Assembly: GCF_040720935.1 (NCBI RefSeq)
Contig: NZ_JBFDAE010000008.1
Location: 150,549-214,548 of the forward strand
DNA length: 64,000 nucleotides
Source: Jejuia sp040720935
GTDB lineage: Bacteria; Bacteroidota; Bacteroidia; Flavobacteriales; Flavobacteriaceae
Direction: 5' to 3'
This document shows, one piece after another, positions 52,548 to 61,375 of the stretch. The notes under the pieces were generated by a model. It worked only from the letters and a program-made list of their open reading frames with translations. It searched no databases and was not told where the DNA came from. Made by a program: the position numbers and the translations under genes. Every line of letters begins with the position of its first letter. The first letter of the stretch is position 1.

Positions 52548-53285
52548 ATGATACCTAAAAAGAACCCAGAAAAGGAGGTTGGCAGAAATAGCAGCCTTTA
52601 TTTCGCAATAGGACTCAACGTTATGCTATTTATTTCATGGCAAGCCATAGAGTATAAAACATACGAAAAGGAAGAAATTGTTCAGGAAATAGTGGTGATG
52701 GAAAAAGTGGTTGAAGAGGAGATTCCGTTAGTAATAAGTACAAACGTACCACCACCTCCGCCACCACCCGTAGTAATGCAAGAATCTGTACAAATAGTAG
52801 AGGATACGGAAGATGTTGAGGAAACTATTTTTGAAAGTACAGAGAGTAGTCAAGAAGATTTAATTTCTACAAATCAAGAAGTAATTAGGGTTGAAGATGT
52901 TCAAGTAGGTGAAATAGAGGAGGTAGTTGAAGTGCCGTTTGCAATTATTGAAGATGTGCCACTTTTTCCAGGTTGCGAAAACGTTAAAAAATCTGAACGA
53001 CGCGCTTGTTTTCAACAAATGATGAATGAACATGTTGCTAAACACTTTAATTATCCAGAGTTAGCTTTAGAAATGGGAATTAGTGGGCGTGTGTTTGTCA
53101 TATTTGTAATTGCTCCCGATGGGCAAATTACAAAAATAAGAACTCGTGGGCCAGATAAGATCCTTGAAGAAGAAGCACATAGAATTATAAGTTTATTGCC
53201 TAGGATGATACCGGGAAAACAACGTGGAAGACCGGTAAGTGTTCCGTTTAGTGTGCCTATTAATTTTAAAATGGCAGATCAATAA
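52548..53285 (+). CDS. TonB-like energy transducer
   Basis: 245 aa. One transmembrane helix near residues 17-34 ('YFAIGLNVMLFISWQAI'), a proline run near residues 67-74 and an acidic stretch, then a C-terminal TonB domain ('NYPELALEMGISGRVFVIFVIAPDGQI' and 'IPGKQRGRPVSVPFSVPINF'). TonB passes proton-motive energy to outer-membrane receptors. ExbB/ExbD are not adjacent, so the partner set is elsewhere. The ~280-bp upstream region is AT-rich and has no clear promoter. Confidence 0.88.
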   Translation: MIPKKNPEKEVGRNSSLYFAIGLNVMLFISWQAIEYKTYEKEEIVQEIVVMEKVVEEEIPLVISTNVPPPPPPPVVMQESVQIVEDTEDVEETIFESTESSQEDLISTNQEVIRVEDVQVGEIEEVVEVPFAIIEDVPLFPGCENVKKSERRACFQQMMNEHVAKHFNYPELALEMGISGRVFVIFVIAPDGQITKIRTRGPDKILEEEAHRIISLLPRMIPGKQRGRPVSVPFSVPINFKMADQ

Positions 53286-53436
53286 TAAAAACATGAAAAT
53301 TGTATTTGGGTTGGTGTCAATTGTCATATTTGGAGGTTTGAAAATTAGTTGAAATGTCAGTCTGGGCATTAACGAGCTCAAGATATATTTTGGCGAAGGT
53401 AGCTTACGAAGTAAGTCGAAGATATTTGAAATATGG

Positions 53437-53470
53437 TTTTTAATAGCATTTCGCCTGCGTTCAATGTGAC
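53437..53470 (-). repeat. Diverged TGTCACATTGAGCGCAGTCG-type repeat
   Basis: The reverse strand reads TGTCACATTGAACGCAGGCG AAATGC, close to a widespread flavobacterial intergenic repeat. It lies between tonB and the convergent PAP2 gene. Confidence 0.5.
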
Positions 53471-53484
53471 AACAATTTCAATTA

Positions 53485-53504
53485 TTTTAATAGTACTATT
53501 AAAA
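53485..53504. terminator. 20-bp palindrome at the 3' end of the PAP2 gene
   Basis: TTTTAATAGTACTATTAAAA is perfectly symmetrical and overlaps the stop codon of the minus-strand PAP2 gene. AT-rich, so weak as a terminator; it may serve both convergent genes. Confidence 0.4.
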
Positions 53505-54092
53505 TGTATATTTCAAACCTATAACGTAGGTATTGTTTCCAGATGAAAATCCGATATCTAAATTTCTGTTTTTATGAGGTTTGGTAAAAATGTATGTGGT
53601 TCCAATACCAACCGTCGCGCCAGCTAAAACATCCCATATATCATGCCAACCGTTAGGTCCTTCCATTCTACTTACGCCAACAATTGCAGCTAGGATGTAA
53701 GCGTACTTACCATATTTCCAACCATAGCGTCGTTGTATAAAAGAGGCACCCGAGAATGCCGAAGTTGTATGCCCAGAAGGGAAAGCATCAAATAAATTTC
53801 TTCCTTCGGGGCGTTCTTTTTTTACAATTCTTTTTAATGTGTGTGTAACAATAAAACTAGAACCATATGAGAGCGCAAATTGTTTCGTGCCTTCCCAATC
53901 TTTTTTAATAATAGTCGTCAATCCTGCACCTATGGGTAGAGCAAGTTGTAAAATATCGCCCGTATCTTCTAAAACAAACTCCCATTTTTCATGCATCTTA
54001 TCATCAGGCTCGTTAATTTGAGCAATACCTTTAGAGGAATAAAGAACTATTACAAAACAAGATATAATGGTATAAATGGGTTTGTAATTCAA
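53499..54092 (-). CDS. PAP2-family phosphatase (exported type)
   Basis: 197 aa with an N-terminal signal or helix (about residues 6-25). Motifs are 'KRIVKKERPEG', 'FPSGHTTSAFSGASF' and 'SRMEGPNGWHDIWDV'. In the third motif seven residues separate Arg and His, where PAP2 proteins usually have five, so the active-site loop differs from that of the other PAP2 protein of this window. The C-terminus ends in beta-like strands, so it may be located in the outer membrane or periplasm. Confidence 0.83.
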   Translation of the reverse strand: MNYKPIYTIISCFVIVLYSSKGIAQINEPDDKMHEKWEFVLEDTGDILQLALPIGAGLTTIIKKDWEGTKQFALSYGSSFIVTHTLKRIVKKERPEGRNLFDAFPSGHTTSAFSGASFIQRRYGWKYGKYAYILAAIVGVSRMEGPNGWHDIWDVLAGATVGIGTTYIFTKPHKNRNLDIGFSSGNNTYVIGLKYTF

Positions 54093-54259
54093 AGTTTTTC
54101 TGGTTTAATGGTTGTTGTTTTAACTGTGAAAATTACTGATTTATTGCGCTTTGGCTCTAAATATACAATTCAGAATACATATTTTACAGTTCGGTCATTA
54201 TACTTTTAAAAAGTTGGACTTCTAGATGATATTTGTAGTGTCATCAAAACATAAAAGTT

Positions 54260-54685
54260 ATGCAACATCTTATCAAAATTATCTGCCTTTTCGTTTTAAG
54301 TACATCCTATGCTATTGCTCAGGACAATTCGGAAAATGAGGTTATTGTAAACATTTCAAATTTAAAAAGTAACGATGGAAAAGTATTCGTGGCACTTTAC
54401 AATTCAGAAGAAAGCTTTTTAGGTAAAGGATTTAAAGCTATGGTTGCTAAAATAGAGAACAACAATTGTGAAGTTATTTTTAAAAATGTGCCTAATGGCA
54501 TTTATGCTGTTTCAATGTTTCATGACGAAAACGACAATAATAAAATGGACACTATGGTTTTTGGAATCCCAAAAGAAGATTACGGATGTTCAAATAACGC
54601 CAAAGGTTTTATGGGACCTCCAAAATGGGATGATGCAAAATTCACGATCAATAACAAATCAGTAACACAAAACATCAAACTTTAA
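54260..54685 (+). CDS. DUF2141-family exported protein
   Basis: 141 aa with a signal peptide ending near 'SYAIAQ' (residue 20). The DUF2141 pattern is 'VNISNLKSNDGKVFVALYNSEESFL', 'NVPNGIYAVSMFHDENDNNKMDT' and 'FGIPKEDYGCSNNAKGFMGPPKW'. Function unknown; often a periplasmic protein. It is followed after 12 bp by a TPR-like gene, then by the 2TM/LytTR group. Confidence 0.88.
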   Translation: MQHLIKIICLFVLSTSYAIAQDNSENEVIVNISNLKSNDGKVFVALYNSEESFLGKGFKAMVAKIENNNCEVIFKNVPNGIYAVSMFHDENDNNKMDTMVFGIPKEDYGCSNNAKGFMGPPKWDDAKFTINNKSVTQNIKL

Positions 54686-54697
54686 AAATCAACAACA

Positions 54698-55321
54698 ATG
54701 AAACATCTTATCATCATCACAACACTTTTAGTTTCTGTAGTAACAACTGCTCAAACCAATTATGAAAAAGGCATGCAAAAAGCATTTGAATTATGGGGCA
54801 ACAACAAACCAACCGAAGCCGCAAATATGTTTGAACGTATAGCCTCTGCTGAACCTGATAATTGGTTACCGCCGTATTGGGCAGCACAAATAAATATTGT
54901 AACAAGTTTTGGCGAAAAAGATAAGGACAAGTTATCGGCGCAATTAAAAAAAGGACAAGATTTGTTAAATGACGCTACTGCCATTTCAAAAAATAATCCA
55001 GAGATTATGGTCATGCAGGCATTGTTGCATACGGCTTGGATAGCTTCAGACGGGGCTGCATATGGCATGACATTATCGCCAAAAGTTGTAGAACTATATG
55101 CTAAGGCCGAAGTACTTGCTCCAAAAAATCCGAGAGTAGTGGCATCAAAAGCGGAGTGGAATATTGGCAGTGCGCAATATTTTGGACAAGATACTGCACC
55201 ATTTTGTAAAGATTTAGAGCGTGCTTTAGAACTTTTTGCTAATTTTAAACCAGAAACACCATTTCATCCCAATTGGGGAAAAGAACGCGCAGCACAATTA
55301 TTAAAATCTTGTGAGAAATAA
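54698..55321 (+). CDS. Exported TPR-like protein
   Basis: 207 aa with a signal peptide ending near 'VTTAQT' (residue 19). Several TPR-like helices: 'YEKGMQKAFELWGNNKPTEAANMFERIASAEPDNWLPPYWAAQI'. I cannot name the family; proteins of this kind are annotated as hypothetical or tetratricopeptide proteins in Flavobacteriia. It lies between DUF2141 and the 2TM kinase gene with gaps of 12 and 24 bp. Confidence 0.72.
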   Translation: MKHLIIITTLLVSVVTTAQTNYEKGMQKAFELWGNNKPTEAANMFERIASAEPDNWLPPYWAAQINIVTSFGEKDKDKLSAQLKKGQDLLNDATAISKNNPEIMVMQALLHTAWIASDGAAYGMTLSPKVVELYAKAEVLAPKNPRVVASKAEWNIGSAQYFGQDTAPFCKDLERALELFANFKPETPFHPNWGKERAAQLLKSCEK

Positions 55322-55345
55322 ATTAAGAATAGTAAAAGATACCTT

Positions 55346-56686
55346 ATGTCTAAGTTGGTTAAAAATGCCCTAGTTGCCTTTATTATTGGATGCGTAGTGT
55401 ATGTTATTGGAAACTTTGTTTCTGGCGGATTCGATTATAAAGACAGTAGTGAGTTTTTAACCGATTTTATCTTCTATCAACTGTATGCTTTTGTTCTTGG
55501 TTTTACAAACATGTATTTTTTTGGTTACATGGAGCGTTTAACTTGGAACAGAAATAAACCTCTAAAACGAATTATTGTTGGCGTAATTGGTTCTACTGTA
55601 ATCACGTTAATAGGCTTGTTTATTCTTAGAGCTACTACCAATGTGTTTTACTATGGAAATACTTTTGAAGAATTTTTAGCCTATGAAAAATTAGAACATT
55701 ACAAATTCGGATTGTGGATTACCTTAACCATTGTTGCCATATTTCATGTTATTTATTTTTATAATAAGTTTCAACAAAACCGAATTAAAGAACAAAAAGT
55801 AATTGCAGGAACGGCAAGTGCTAAGTTCGATGCTTTAAAAAATCAACTCGATCCGCATTTTCTGTTCAATAGTTTAAATGTATTGACTAGTTTAATCGAG
55901 GAAAATCCAGAGCAAGCTCAAAAATTTACAACATCGCTTTCAAAAGTATATCGCTATGTGTTAGAGCAAAAAAATAAGGAATTGGTAACCGTAGATGAAG
56001 AATTACAATTCGCAAAAACATACATGTCTCTGTTGAAAATGAGATTTGAAGACAGCATTGTTTTTACAATGCCAGAGCAAGCCATAAAACCCGATAGTAA
56101 AGTAGTGCCATTATCATTACAGCTCCTGTTGGAAAACGCCGTAAAGCACAATATGGTAACATCAACAAAACCCTTGCACATTACAATTTATGAAGACGGC
56201 GGATATCTGGTAGTAGAAAACAATTTACAACCTAAACAAATCGTAAAAAAGAGTAGTGGTGTAGGTTTAAGTAATATTATGCAACGCTACAACTTGTTAA
56301 CTAACAGGAAAATAGACATCAAAAAAGAGGCAAAACGTTTTGCAGTAGCAATACCAATGCTTACCAAACAAATATCAGTCATGAGAACAGAACAATCAAC
56401 ATCAAAATTAGACGACAGCTACATGCGAGCATTAAATCATGTAGATGAACTTAAAGGCTTTTATTACAGTCTAATATCGTATTGCCTAGTCATTCCTTTT
56501 TTAATATTCATCAACTACAAAACATCTTGGGGTTTTCAATGGTTTTGGTTTCCGATGTTCGGTTGGGGTATTGGTATAACTATTCAAGCCTTTAAGGTTT
56601 TTGTAAACGATGGTGCATTTGGCAGAAATTGGGAAAAGCGTAAAATGGAAGAATTTATGCGTAACGAAGATAAAAATTGGGACTAA
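55346..56686 (+). CDS. LytS-like histidine kinase with C-terminal 2TM domain
   Basis: 446 aa. Four transmembrane helices in the first ~150 residues, then the LytS/AlgZ-type kinase core with 'DALKNQLDPHFLFNSLNVLTSLI' (phosphorylated His), and ATP-binding 'LSLQLLLENAVKHNM'. A second membrane part, about residues 355-446, is a 2TM domain ('LNHVDELKGFYYSLISYC...FGRNWEKRKMEEFM'). That domain is found again in the next two small genes. The LytTR regulator at 57586 is the probable partner. Confidence 0.88.
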   Translation: MSKLVKNALVAFIIGCVVYVIGNFVSGGFDYKDSSEFLTDFIFYQLYAFVLGFTNMYFFGYMERLTWNRNKPLKRIIVGVIGSTVITLIGLFILRATTNVFYYGNTFEEFLAYEKLEHYKFGLWITLTIVAIFHVIYFYNKFQQNRIKEQKVIAGTASAKFDALKNQLDPHFLFNSLNVLTSLIEENPEQAQKFTTSLSKVYRYVLEQKNKELVTVDEELQFAKTYMSLLKMRFEDSIVFTMPEQAIKPDSKVVPLSLQLLLENAVKHNMVTSTKPLHITIYEDGGYLVVENNLQPKQIVKKSSGVGLSNIMQRYNLLTNRKIDIKKEAKRFAVAIPMLTKQISVMRTEQSTSKLDDSYMRALNHVDELKGFYYSLISYCLVIPFLIFINYKTSWGFQWFWFPMFGWGIGITIQAFKVFVNDGAFGRNWEKRKMEEFMRNEDKNWD

Positions 56687-56699
56687 AAATTAAAGGACC

Positions 56700-57002
56700 A
56701 TGGAAAAAATACCAGATTTTGAAACCGACAAAAAAGCGATAAGAGCCCGTAAACGTATCGAGGCAATAAAAGGCTTTTACCAACACCTATTTGCATATTG
56801 CCTATTCACGCCGTTCACAATTTTTATCAACTATAAAACCTATTGGGATTATAAATGGTTTTGGTTTTCAGTTATAGGTTGGGGCATAGCGGTAGTAATC
56901 CATGCCTTTGTAGTTTTTGTGCATAAAGGTACATTTGGGCGCGAGTGGGAAGAGCGCAAAATTGAAGAATTAATGCGAAAAGAGCAAAACAACTGGGACT
57001 AA
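56700..57002 (+). CDS. 2TM-domain small membrane protein A
   Basis: 100 aa. It is almost entirely a 2TM domain and closely resembles the C-terminal domain of the kinase before it ('IKGFYQHLFAYCL', 'FINYKTYWDYKWFWF', 'FGREWEERKIEELM'). Two helices with both ends cytosolic are likely. The family function is unknown; a role in modulating the kinase is inferred from the shared domain and 13-bp spacing. Confidence 0.83.
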   Translation: MEKIPDFETDKKAIRARKRIEAIKGFYQHLFAYCLFTPFTIFINYKTYWDYKWFWFSVIGWGIAVVIHAFVVFVHKGTFGREWEERKIEELMRKEQNNWD

Positions 57003-57013
57003 AAATTAAAACA

Positions 57014-57343
57014 ATGGAAGATTATAAATTAGAACCATACCAAAATAAAGACTATCAAAAGGAGCAAGCCTATGTACGTGCAAAAAAACGTGTAAAAGAG
57101 CTTAAAGGCTTTTACTGGCATGCTTTCTGGTATATCGCGGTCAATATTTTTATTGTGTCTATGATTGTGGCTAATGGGGGTAGTCTATGGCATTTCGGAA
57201 CCTATTCAACCGCCCTCTTCTGGGGTATAGGTTTAGGGTTTCACGCACTATGTGTGTTTGGCAAAAATCTCCTTTTCAGTAAATCTTGGGAAGACAAAAA
57301 AATTAAACAATACATGGATAACGATAAAAAACAATGGAAATAA
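57014..57343 (+). CDS. 2TM-domain small membrane protein B
   Basis: 109 aa. More diverged 2TM domain: 'VRAKKRVKELKGFYWHAFWYIAVNIF', 'FWGIGLGFHALCVFGKNLLFSKSWEDKKIKQYM'. It lies 11 bp after protein A. Downstream is the repeat element, so the operon probably ends or pauses here before the LytTR gene. Confidence 0.82.
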   Translation: MEDYKLEPYQNKDYQKEQAYVRAKKRVKELKGFYWHAFWYIAVNIFIVSMIVANGGSLWHFGTYSTALFWGIGLGFHALCVFGKNLLFSKSWEDKKIKQYMDNDKKQWK

Positions 57344-57347
57344 AGTA

Positions 57348-57471
57348 ATTTGGGCGCCCGCCTGCCGGTAGGTAGGTAGGTAGGTAGGTAGGTAGGTTAC
57401 CACAAGTATTGGGCTTTCCGTTCCTCCCGAAGCTTCGGGACTCGCACTTCCTTCGTCAGTCTGTGGGCTTT
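57348..57471 (-). repeat. Structured flavobacterial repeat element, copy 2
   Basis: Read on the minus strand, it has AAAGCCCACAG (57471-57461), GACGAAGGAAGTGCGAG, AACGGAAAGCCC (57422-57411), CTTGTGGTAACC and GCGCCCAAAT, in the order of copy 1. A perfect 16-bp palindrome TCCCGAAGCTTCGGGA (57425-57440) has been added in the middle. Confidence 0.7.
57367..57398. repeat. Tetranucleotide microsatellite (GGTA)7
   Basis: Seven exact GGTA units and a GGTT end inside repeat copy 2. Such runs vary in length by slippage; here it lies outside any gene, upstream of the LytTR regulator. Confidence 0.85.
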
Positions 57472-57585
57472 AATTCATGCCTTTCTAGTTTTCATTAATG
57501 AATTCATGAACATAAATGTTTCGCAGCAATCCCTAGCGCATCTATCAATTAACTAAAAGTAAATCATCTAAAACAAAATCAATCA

Positions 57586-58341
57586 ATGAAAGTAATTATA
57601 ATAGAAGACGAAAAACCATCAGCAAGACGTTTGCAACGTATGCTCCAAAATTTAGATTTGAATGCGGAGGTCTTATTACATTCCGTAGAAGCATCTTTAG
57701 ATTGGTTTCAAAAAAACACCCATCCCGATTTAATTTTTCTAGACATACAATTAAGCGACGGACTGTCATTTCAGATTTTCGAAACTATCGACATAAAATC
57801 TGCAGTAATTTTCACAACAGCTTACGACGAATACGCACTTCAAGCTTTCAAACTGAATAGTATCGATTATTTGTTAAAACCTATTGACGAGGACGATTTG
57901 GCAATTGCCGTAAAAAAATATCAAGAACGTTTACCCCAGAAACAAACCGTATCCTTAGATTTTGATGACATCAAAAAACTACTCGTAAACCCCATAGACC
58001 GGGACTACAAAAAACGCTTTTCAGTAAAAGTAGGGCAACATTTAAAACTCGTTAATATAGATGAAATAGAATGTTTTTACAGCGAAAATAAGGGGACATA
58101 TCTTTATACTTCAGAGGGAAGAAACTATTTAATAGATACAACCTTAGAGCATCTAGAAGATGAGCTGGAACCGCACACCTTCTTTCGTGTTAATCGTAAA
58201 TTCTTCGTGAACATAAATGCCATAAAAGATATGGTAAGTTATACTAATTCACGTTTGCAAATAAAACTAAACTCTTATAACGAGCAGGAAGTAATAGTTG
58301 CTAGAGAGCGGGTTAGGGACTTTAAATCTTGGCTGGAGTAG
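57586..58341 (+). CDS. LytTR-family response regulator
   Basis: 251 aa. The receiver domain has 'IIEDEKPSARRLQRML', Asp in 'PDLIFLDIQLSDGLSF' and Lys in 'DYLLKPIDEDD'. The LytTR DNA-binding domain covers about residues 145-250 ('RFSVKVGQHLKLVNIDEIECFYSENKGTYLYT', 'FFRVNRKFFVNINAI'). It is the likely partner of the LytS-like kinase at 55346, separated from it by two 2TM genes and a repeat element. Confidence 0.93.
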   Translation: MKVIIIEDEKPSARRLQRMLQNLDLNAEVLLHSVEASLDWFQKNTHPDLIFLDIQLSDGLSFQIFETIDIKSAVIFTTAYDEYALQAFKLNSIDYLLKPIDEDDLAIAVKKYQERLPQKQTVSLDFDDIKKLLVNPIDRDYKKRFSVKVGQHLKLVNIDEIECFYSENKGTYLYTSEGRNYLIDTTLEHLEDELEPHTFFRVNRKFFVNINAIKDMVSYTNSRLQIKLNSYNEQEVIVARERVRDFKSWLE

Positions 58342-58429
58342 TATAGTTTTAATATCGGATAAGTTAATTTTTTAATCTAAACGATATTTTGTATCCTTGG
58401 GGTGTGTGGGAGGTAGATACAACATATAG

Positions 58430-59557
58430 AGAAGGGTTAATACTATTTTTGAACGTTTATTCGATAAAGTTCAGACTCTGGTAGCGGCTAGACCTTTGCC
58501 CAATATTGCTATCCATAAAATTAGGGAAGCATTATCTATAGAATGGACTTATAATTCCAACAGTATAGAAGGAAATACCTTGAGTCTTCGTGAAACACAA
58601 GTGGTGCTTCAAGAAGGTATCACAATAAAAGGTAAGTCTTTACGAGAGCATTTTGAAGCAAAAAACCATAAAACAGCCATAGATTATTTATACACTTTGG
58701 TTACAGCTCATTACCTGCTTTCATCTAAAGATATTTTAACTTTACATGGTTTTGTATTGCGTTCCATCGAAGATGATTTTGTGGGGAGGTTAAGAAATGG
58801 AGGCGTGCGTATTTCTGGTGCAAACTTTATTCCGCCCAATGCTAGAAAAGTTCCAGATTTATTGGATGAGCTTGTTGAGTTTATCAACAAAAATCCTTTA
58901 GGTTTGAATGTTTTGGAATTGGCAACTTTTTTCCATCATAAATTTGTTTGGATTCATCCTTTTTTTGATGGCAATGGTAGAACGGTTCGCTTAGCCATGA
59001 ATTTAATTTTAATGAAACACGGTTTTCCTCCTGCAATCATTTTAAAAAACGATAGAAAGAAATATTACAGTGCTTTAATTGCTGCGCATAAAGAAGATTA
59101 TTCAAAATTGATGCTTTTAATGTGTCAGTCTTTAGAGCGAACACTCAATATATATTTAAGCGTTTTGCCCGATAATACCTTAGACTATAAAATAGTTTCA
59201 GATATTGTTAAAGAACCCGATGTGCCTTATGGTCAAGAATATATCAGTTTATTGGCAAGACAAGGCAAAATAGATGCCCATAAAGAAGGCCGAAATTGGT
59301 ACACCACAAAAGAAGCAATTATCAATTATATAAATAATAGAAAGCGGGAACGATGCGTCAATTATTTCTCATCAATCCTGTTTTCATCAAAGGCTGAAGG
59401 CAATAACTTAGGGATAAATTTAACTACCAAAGGCAGTAGTAATGCACCTCCAGGAAGTAAAAATATAGCAAGACTTGGTATGGATTTAAAAATATCTAAA
59501 AGTTGTTCTTGCACTTTTTGTTGTTCTTCTTTGGTTAAATCCCTATGGGTAGATTGA
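58430..59557 (+). pseudogene. fic-family gene with abnormal 5' and 3' ends
   Basis: The Fic core is intact: the inhibitory motif 'NSNSIEGN' and the catalytic 'HPFFDGNGRTVR'. The reading frame is open from 58430 and the usual N-terminal helix (FERLFDKVQTLVAARPLP) is encoded before the first possible start codon, TTG 58496, so an ATG seems to be missing. At the 3' end, after 'INYINNRKRE', where relatives stop, the frame runs about 200 bp on antisense to the LETM1-related gene. Either a truncated gene or an unusual start; AMPylation activity is possible. Confidence 0.65.
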
Positions 59558-60537
59558 GATAATAAAACCATTAATTCCTTACTGTCTTTTAATTCTTGGT
59601 AGAGACGTTTACTGTTTCTGGTAATCAATTTTTTTACCATTTTACTAGAGTTATTGTAAAAACTCTGCACTACGTTTTTGGAACTTAAAACTGCAATATT
59701 ATCTTTATTTTTGGTGTAAAACTGATTTACTGTTTTTATGGATTGCTGTGTTCTTGAAAAACTTAATTTTAAATCTTTTCCAAGTTTTTCTAGAAAATGC
59801 TGTTCGTCAATATCAATCATTTGGTCGCTCCATGTTGCCATACACGCCAAATCTAAAACATAATATTTTTCTTGTTCTGTTGCTATGCTACTTATGGCTT
59901 TCTTATAGTCTAAATTATTACTTTCATTAAACCGCAATGAGGACTGGAATAGCTTTATCAAACTTTCATCATACTGATTTTTTATTTCCTTTGAATTTAA
60001 AACATCCAAAGAAATAGCAACTATAGAGCCTTCTAATTTTTTTATGTAATCAATGGAAAAAGAGGCGCGCTTTAAATACTCTTGGTATGCTAGCACATCT
60101 ACATACAACAATGCATTTATAATAAAATAATTAAAGTTTTTAGTAAGCACATTCGCATCAATCTGGATGCGTTTATGGATAATACTTTCTAGTTGCTCGC
60201 TCGATTTTTTACCACCTAATAAATCAGAAAAAAAAGAGGTTTTTGTTTCATTAATCTCTGTGTAAAAATTGATAACGCTATCAATAAAGGGCGTGGGGCA
60301 ATTCGATGTATTATAGGTGTAATAAAAAGCCAAAAACAGATTGACTTTGCAGATTTCTTCTTCTGTAAGATCTTTTTTCTGAACAATCTGGGCTACTACC
60401 TCTTGGTTGCTTCCATAAATAAAGCCACAACTTCTTAGGGCATCATAAAATACCTCTTCATTATAATTGAGAAAGAGATTGTTTGAAACAACTTCTTTAA
60501 GTAATTTTTTAATCCAACCGGTCGATGATGGGTTCAT
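59362..60537 (-). CDS. LETM1-related (biofilm-associated) protein
   Basis: 391 aa from ATG 60537 ('MNPSSTGWIKKLLKEV'), the usual start of the flavobacterial family; the open frame extends to 60681 but that part is Lys/Phe-rich and unlike the family. The C-terminal LETM1-like domain ends in 'FLLPGGALLLPLVVKFIPKLLPSAFDENR', a membrane-associated segment. Relatives are annotated as LETM1-related biofilm-associated proteins; mitochondrial LETM1 is an ion exchanger, but this function is not shown in bacteria. The tail overlaps the read-through part of the fic frame. Confidence 0.8.
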   Translation of the reverse strand: MNPSSTGWIKKLLKEVVSNNLFLNYNEEVFYDALRSCGFIYGSNQEVVAQIVQKKDLTEEEICKVNLFLAFYYTYNTSNCPTPFIDSVINFYTEINETKTSFFSDLLGGKKSSEQLESIIHKRIQIDANVLTKNFNYFIINALLYVDVLAYQEYLKRASFSIDYIKKLEGSIVAISLDVLNSKEIKNQYDESLIKLFQSSLRFNESNNLDYKKAISSIATEQEKYYVLDLACMATWSDQMIDIDEQHFLEKLGKDLKLSFSRTQQSIKTVNQFYTKNKDNIAVLSSKNVVQSFYNNSSKMVKKLITRNSKRLYQELKDSKELMVLLSQSTHRDLTKEEQQKVQEQLLDIFKSIPSLAIFLLPGGALLLPLVVKFIPKLLPSAFDENRIDEK

Positions 60538-60685
60538 ATCTTTTTCTAGGGTTCGGTAAAAGTAATCTTTTAACTGAAAATGGCGCAATTTTTTCTTTAA
60601 CAAAATTTTAACAAAACCGCTCTTTTCTTTTTTTCGTAGGTATGGCTGAGAGTGAAAAATTAATAATAACAAAAACCTCAAAATT

Positions 60686-61345
60686 ATGAAAAATTTTAAA
60701 ACAGTATTAGGAGTTGGAGTTTTAGCAGTAGCTAGTTTCTTCGCAATTGCAGCAGATCATATAGATGCGCCTGCAGTAAAAGGTGGTACAAGTGATATCA
60801 CCGATTTTTATGCCTTTCAGGGCGAAAACACAAATAATTTAGTGTTTGTAGCAAATGTTCAAGGATTAATAAGTCCAGCAAATACGGGAGCAGCATCTTT
60901 TGATGAGAATGTTTTAGTAGAAATCAACATTGACAATACAGGCGATAATGTTGAAGATTTAGTAATCCAAGCCATTCCAAGAAATGGTAAAATGTACTTT
61001 TTTGGTCCAATAGCGCCTTCGCAAACGGGATTGAACAGCGTTATTCAAACCAATTCTACTGTTGGTGGCATTGTGGATATTACTGCATATGGCTCTAGTG
61101 AAAGTATTATAGAAAATAATGGAATGAGCTTTTTCGCAGGTCCAAGAGACGATCCGTTCTTTATGGATTTTGCCCAATATTCTGCAATAATTGGTGGTAC
61201 AGCAACAGCATTTAACGATCCAGGCGCGGATACATTCGCAGGATCTAACGTCATGTCTATTGTAGTTGAAGTACCTAAAGCCATGATTAGTGGTTCAGGA
61301 ACTAGTAATACTATCAATACTTGGGTAGAAACCAAAACAAAATAA
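60686..61345 (+). CDS. DUF4331-family exported protein
   Basis: 219 aa with a signal peptide ending near residue 22 ('FFAIAADHID'). The family marks are 'ADHIDAPAVKGGTSDITDFYAFQGENTNNLVFVANVQGL' and 'ENVLVEINIDNTGDNVEDLVIQ'. Full DUF4331 proteins are longer (over 400 aa); this one stops after the first half, and the next gene's product may supply part of the rest. Function unknown. It heads a group with a lipoprotein and a TPR gene. Confidence 0.87.
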   Translation: MKNFKTVLGVGVLAVASFFAIAADHIDAPAVKGGTSDITDFYAFQGENTNNLVFVANVQGLISPANTGAASFDENVLVEINIDNTGDNVEDLVIQAIPRNGKMYFFGPIAPSQTGLNSVIQTNSTVGGIVDITAYGSSESIIENNGMSFFAGPRDDPFFMDFAQYSAIIGGTATAFNDPGADTFAGSNVMSIVVEVPKAMISGSGTSNTINTWVETKTK

Positions 61346-61375
61346 TAACAGTCATTAACCTTTAAAATATAAATC

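Noticed and set aside
60538..60681. 48-residue N-terminal extension of the LETM1-related protein
   Set aside because: The extension is Lys/Phe-rich, unlike the family, and MNPSSTGWIKK is the usual start.
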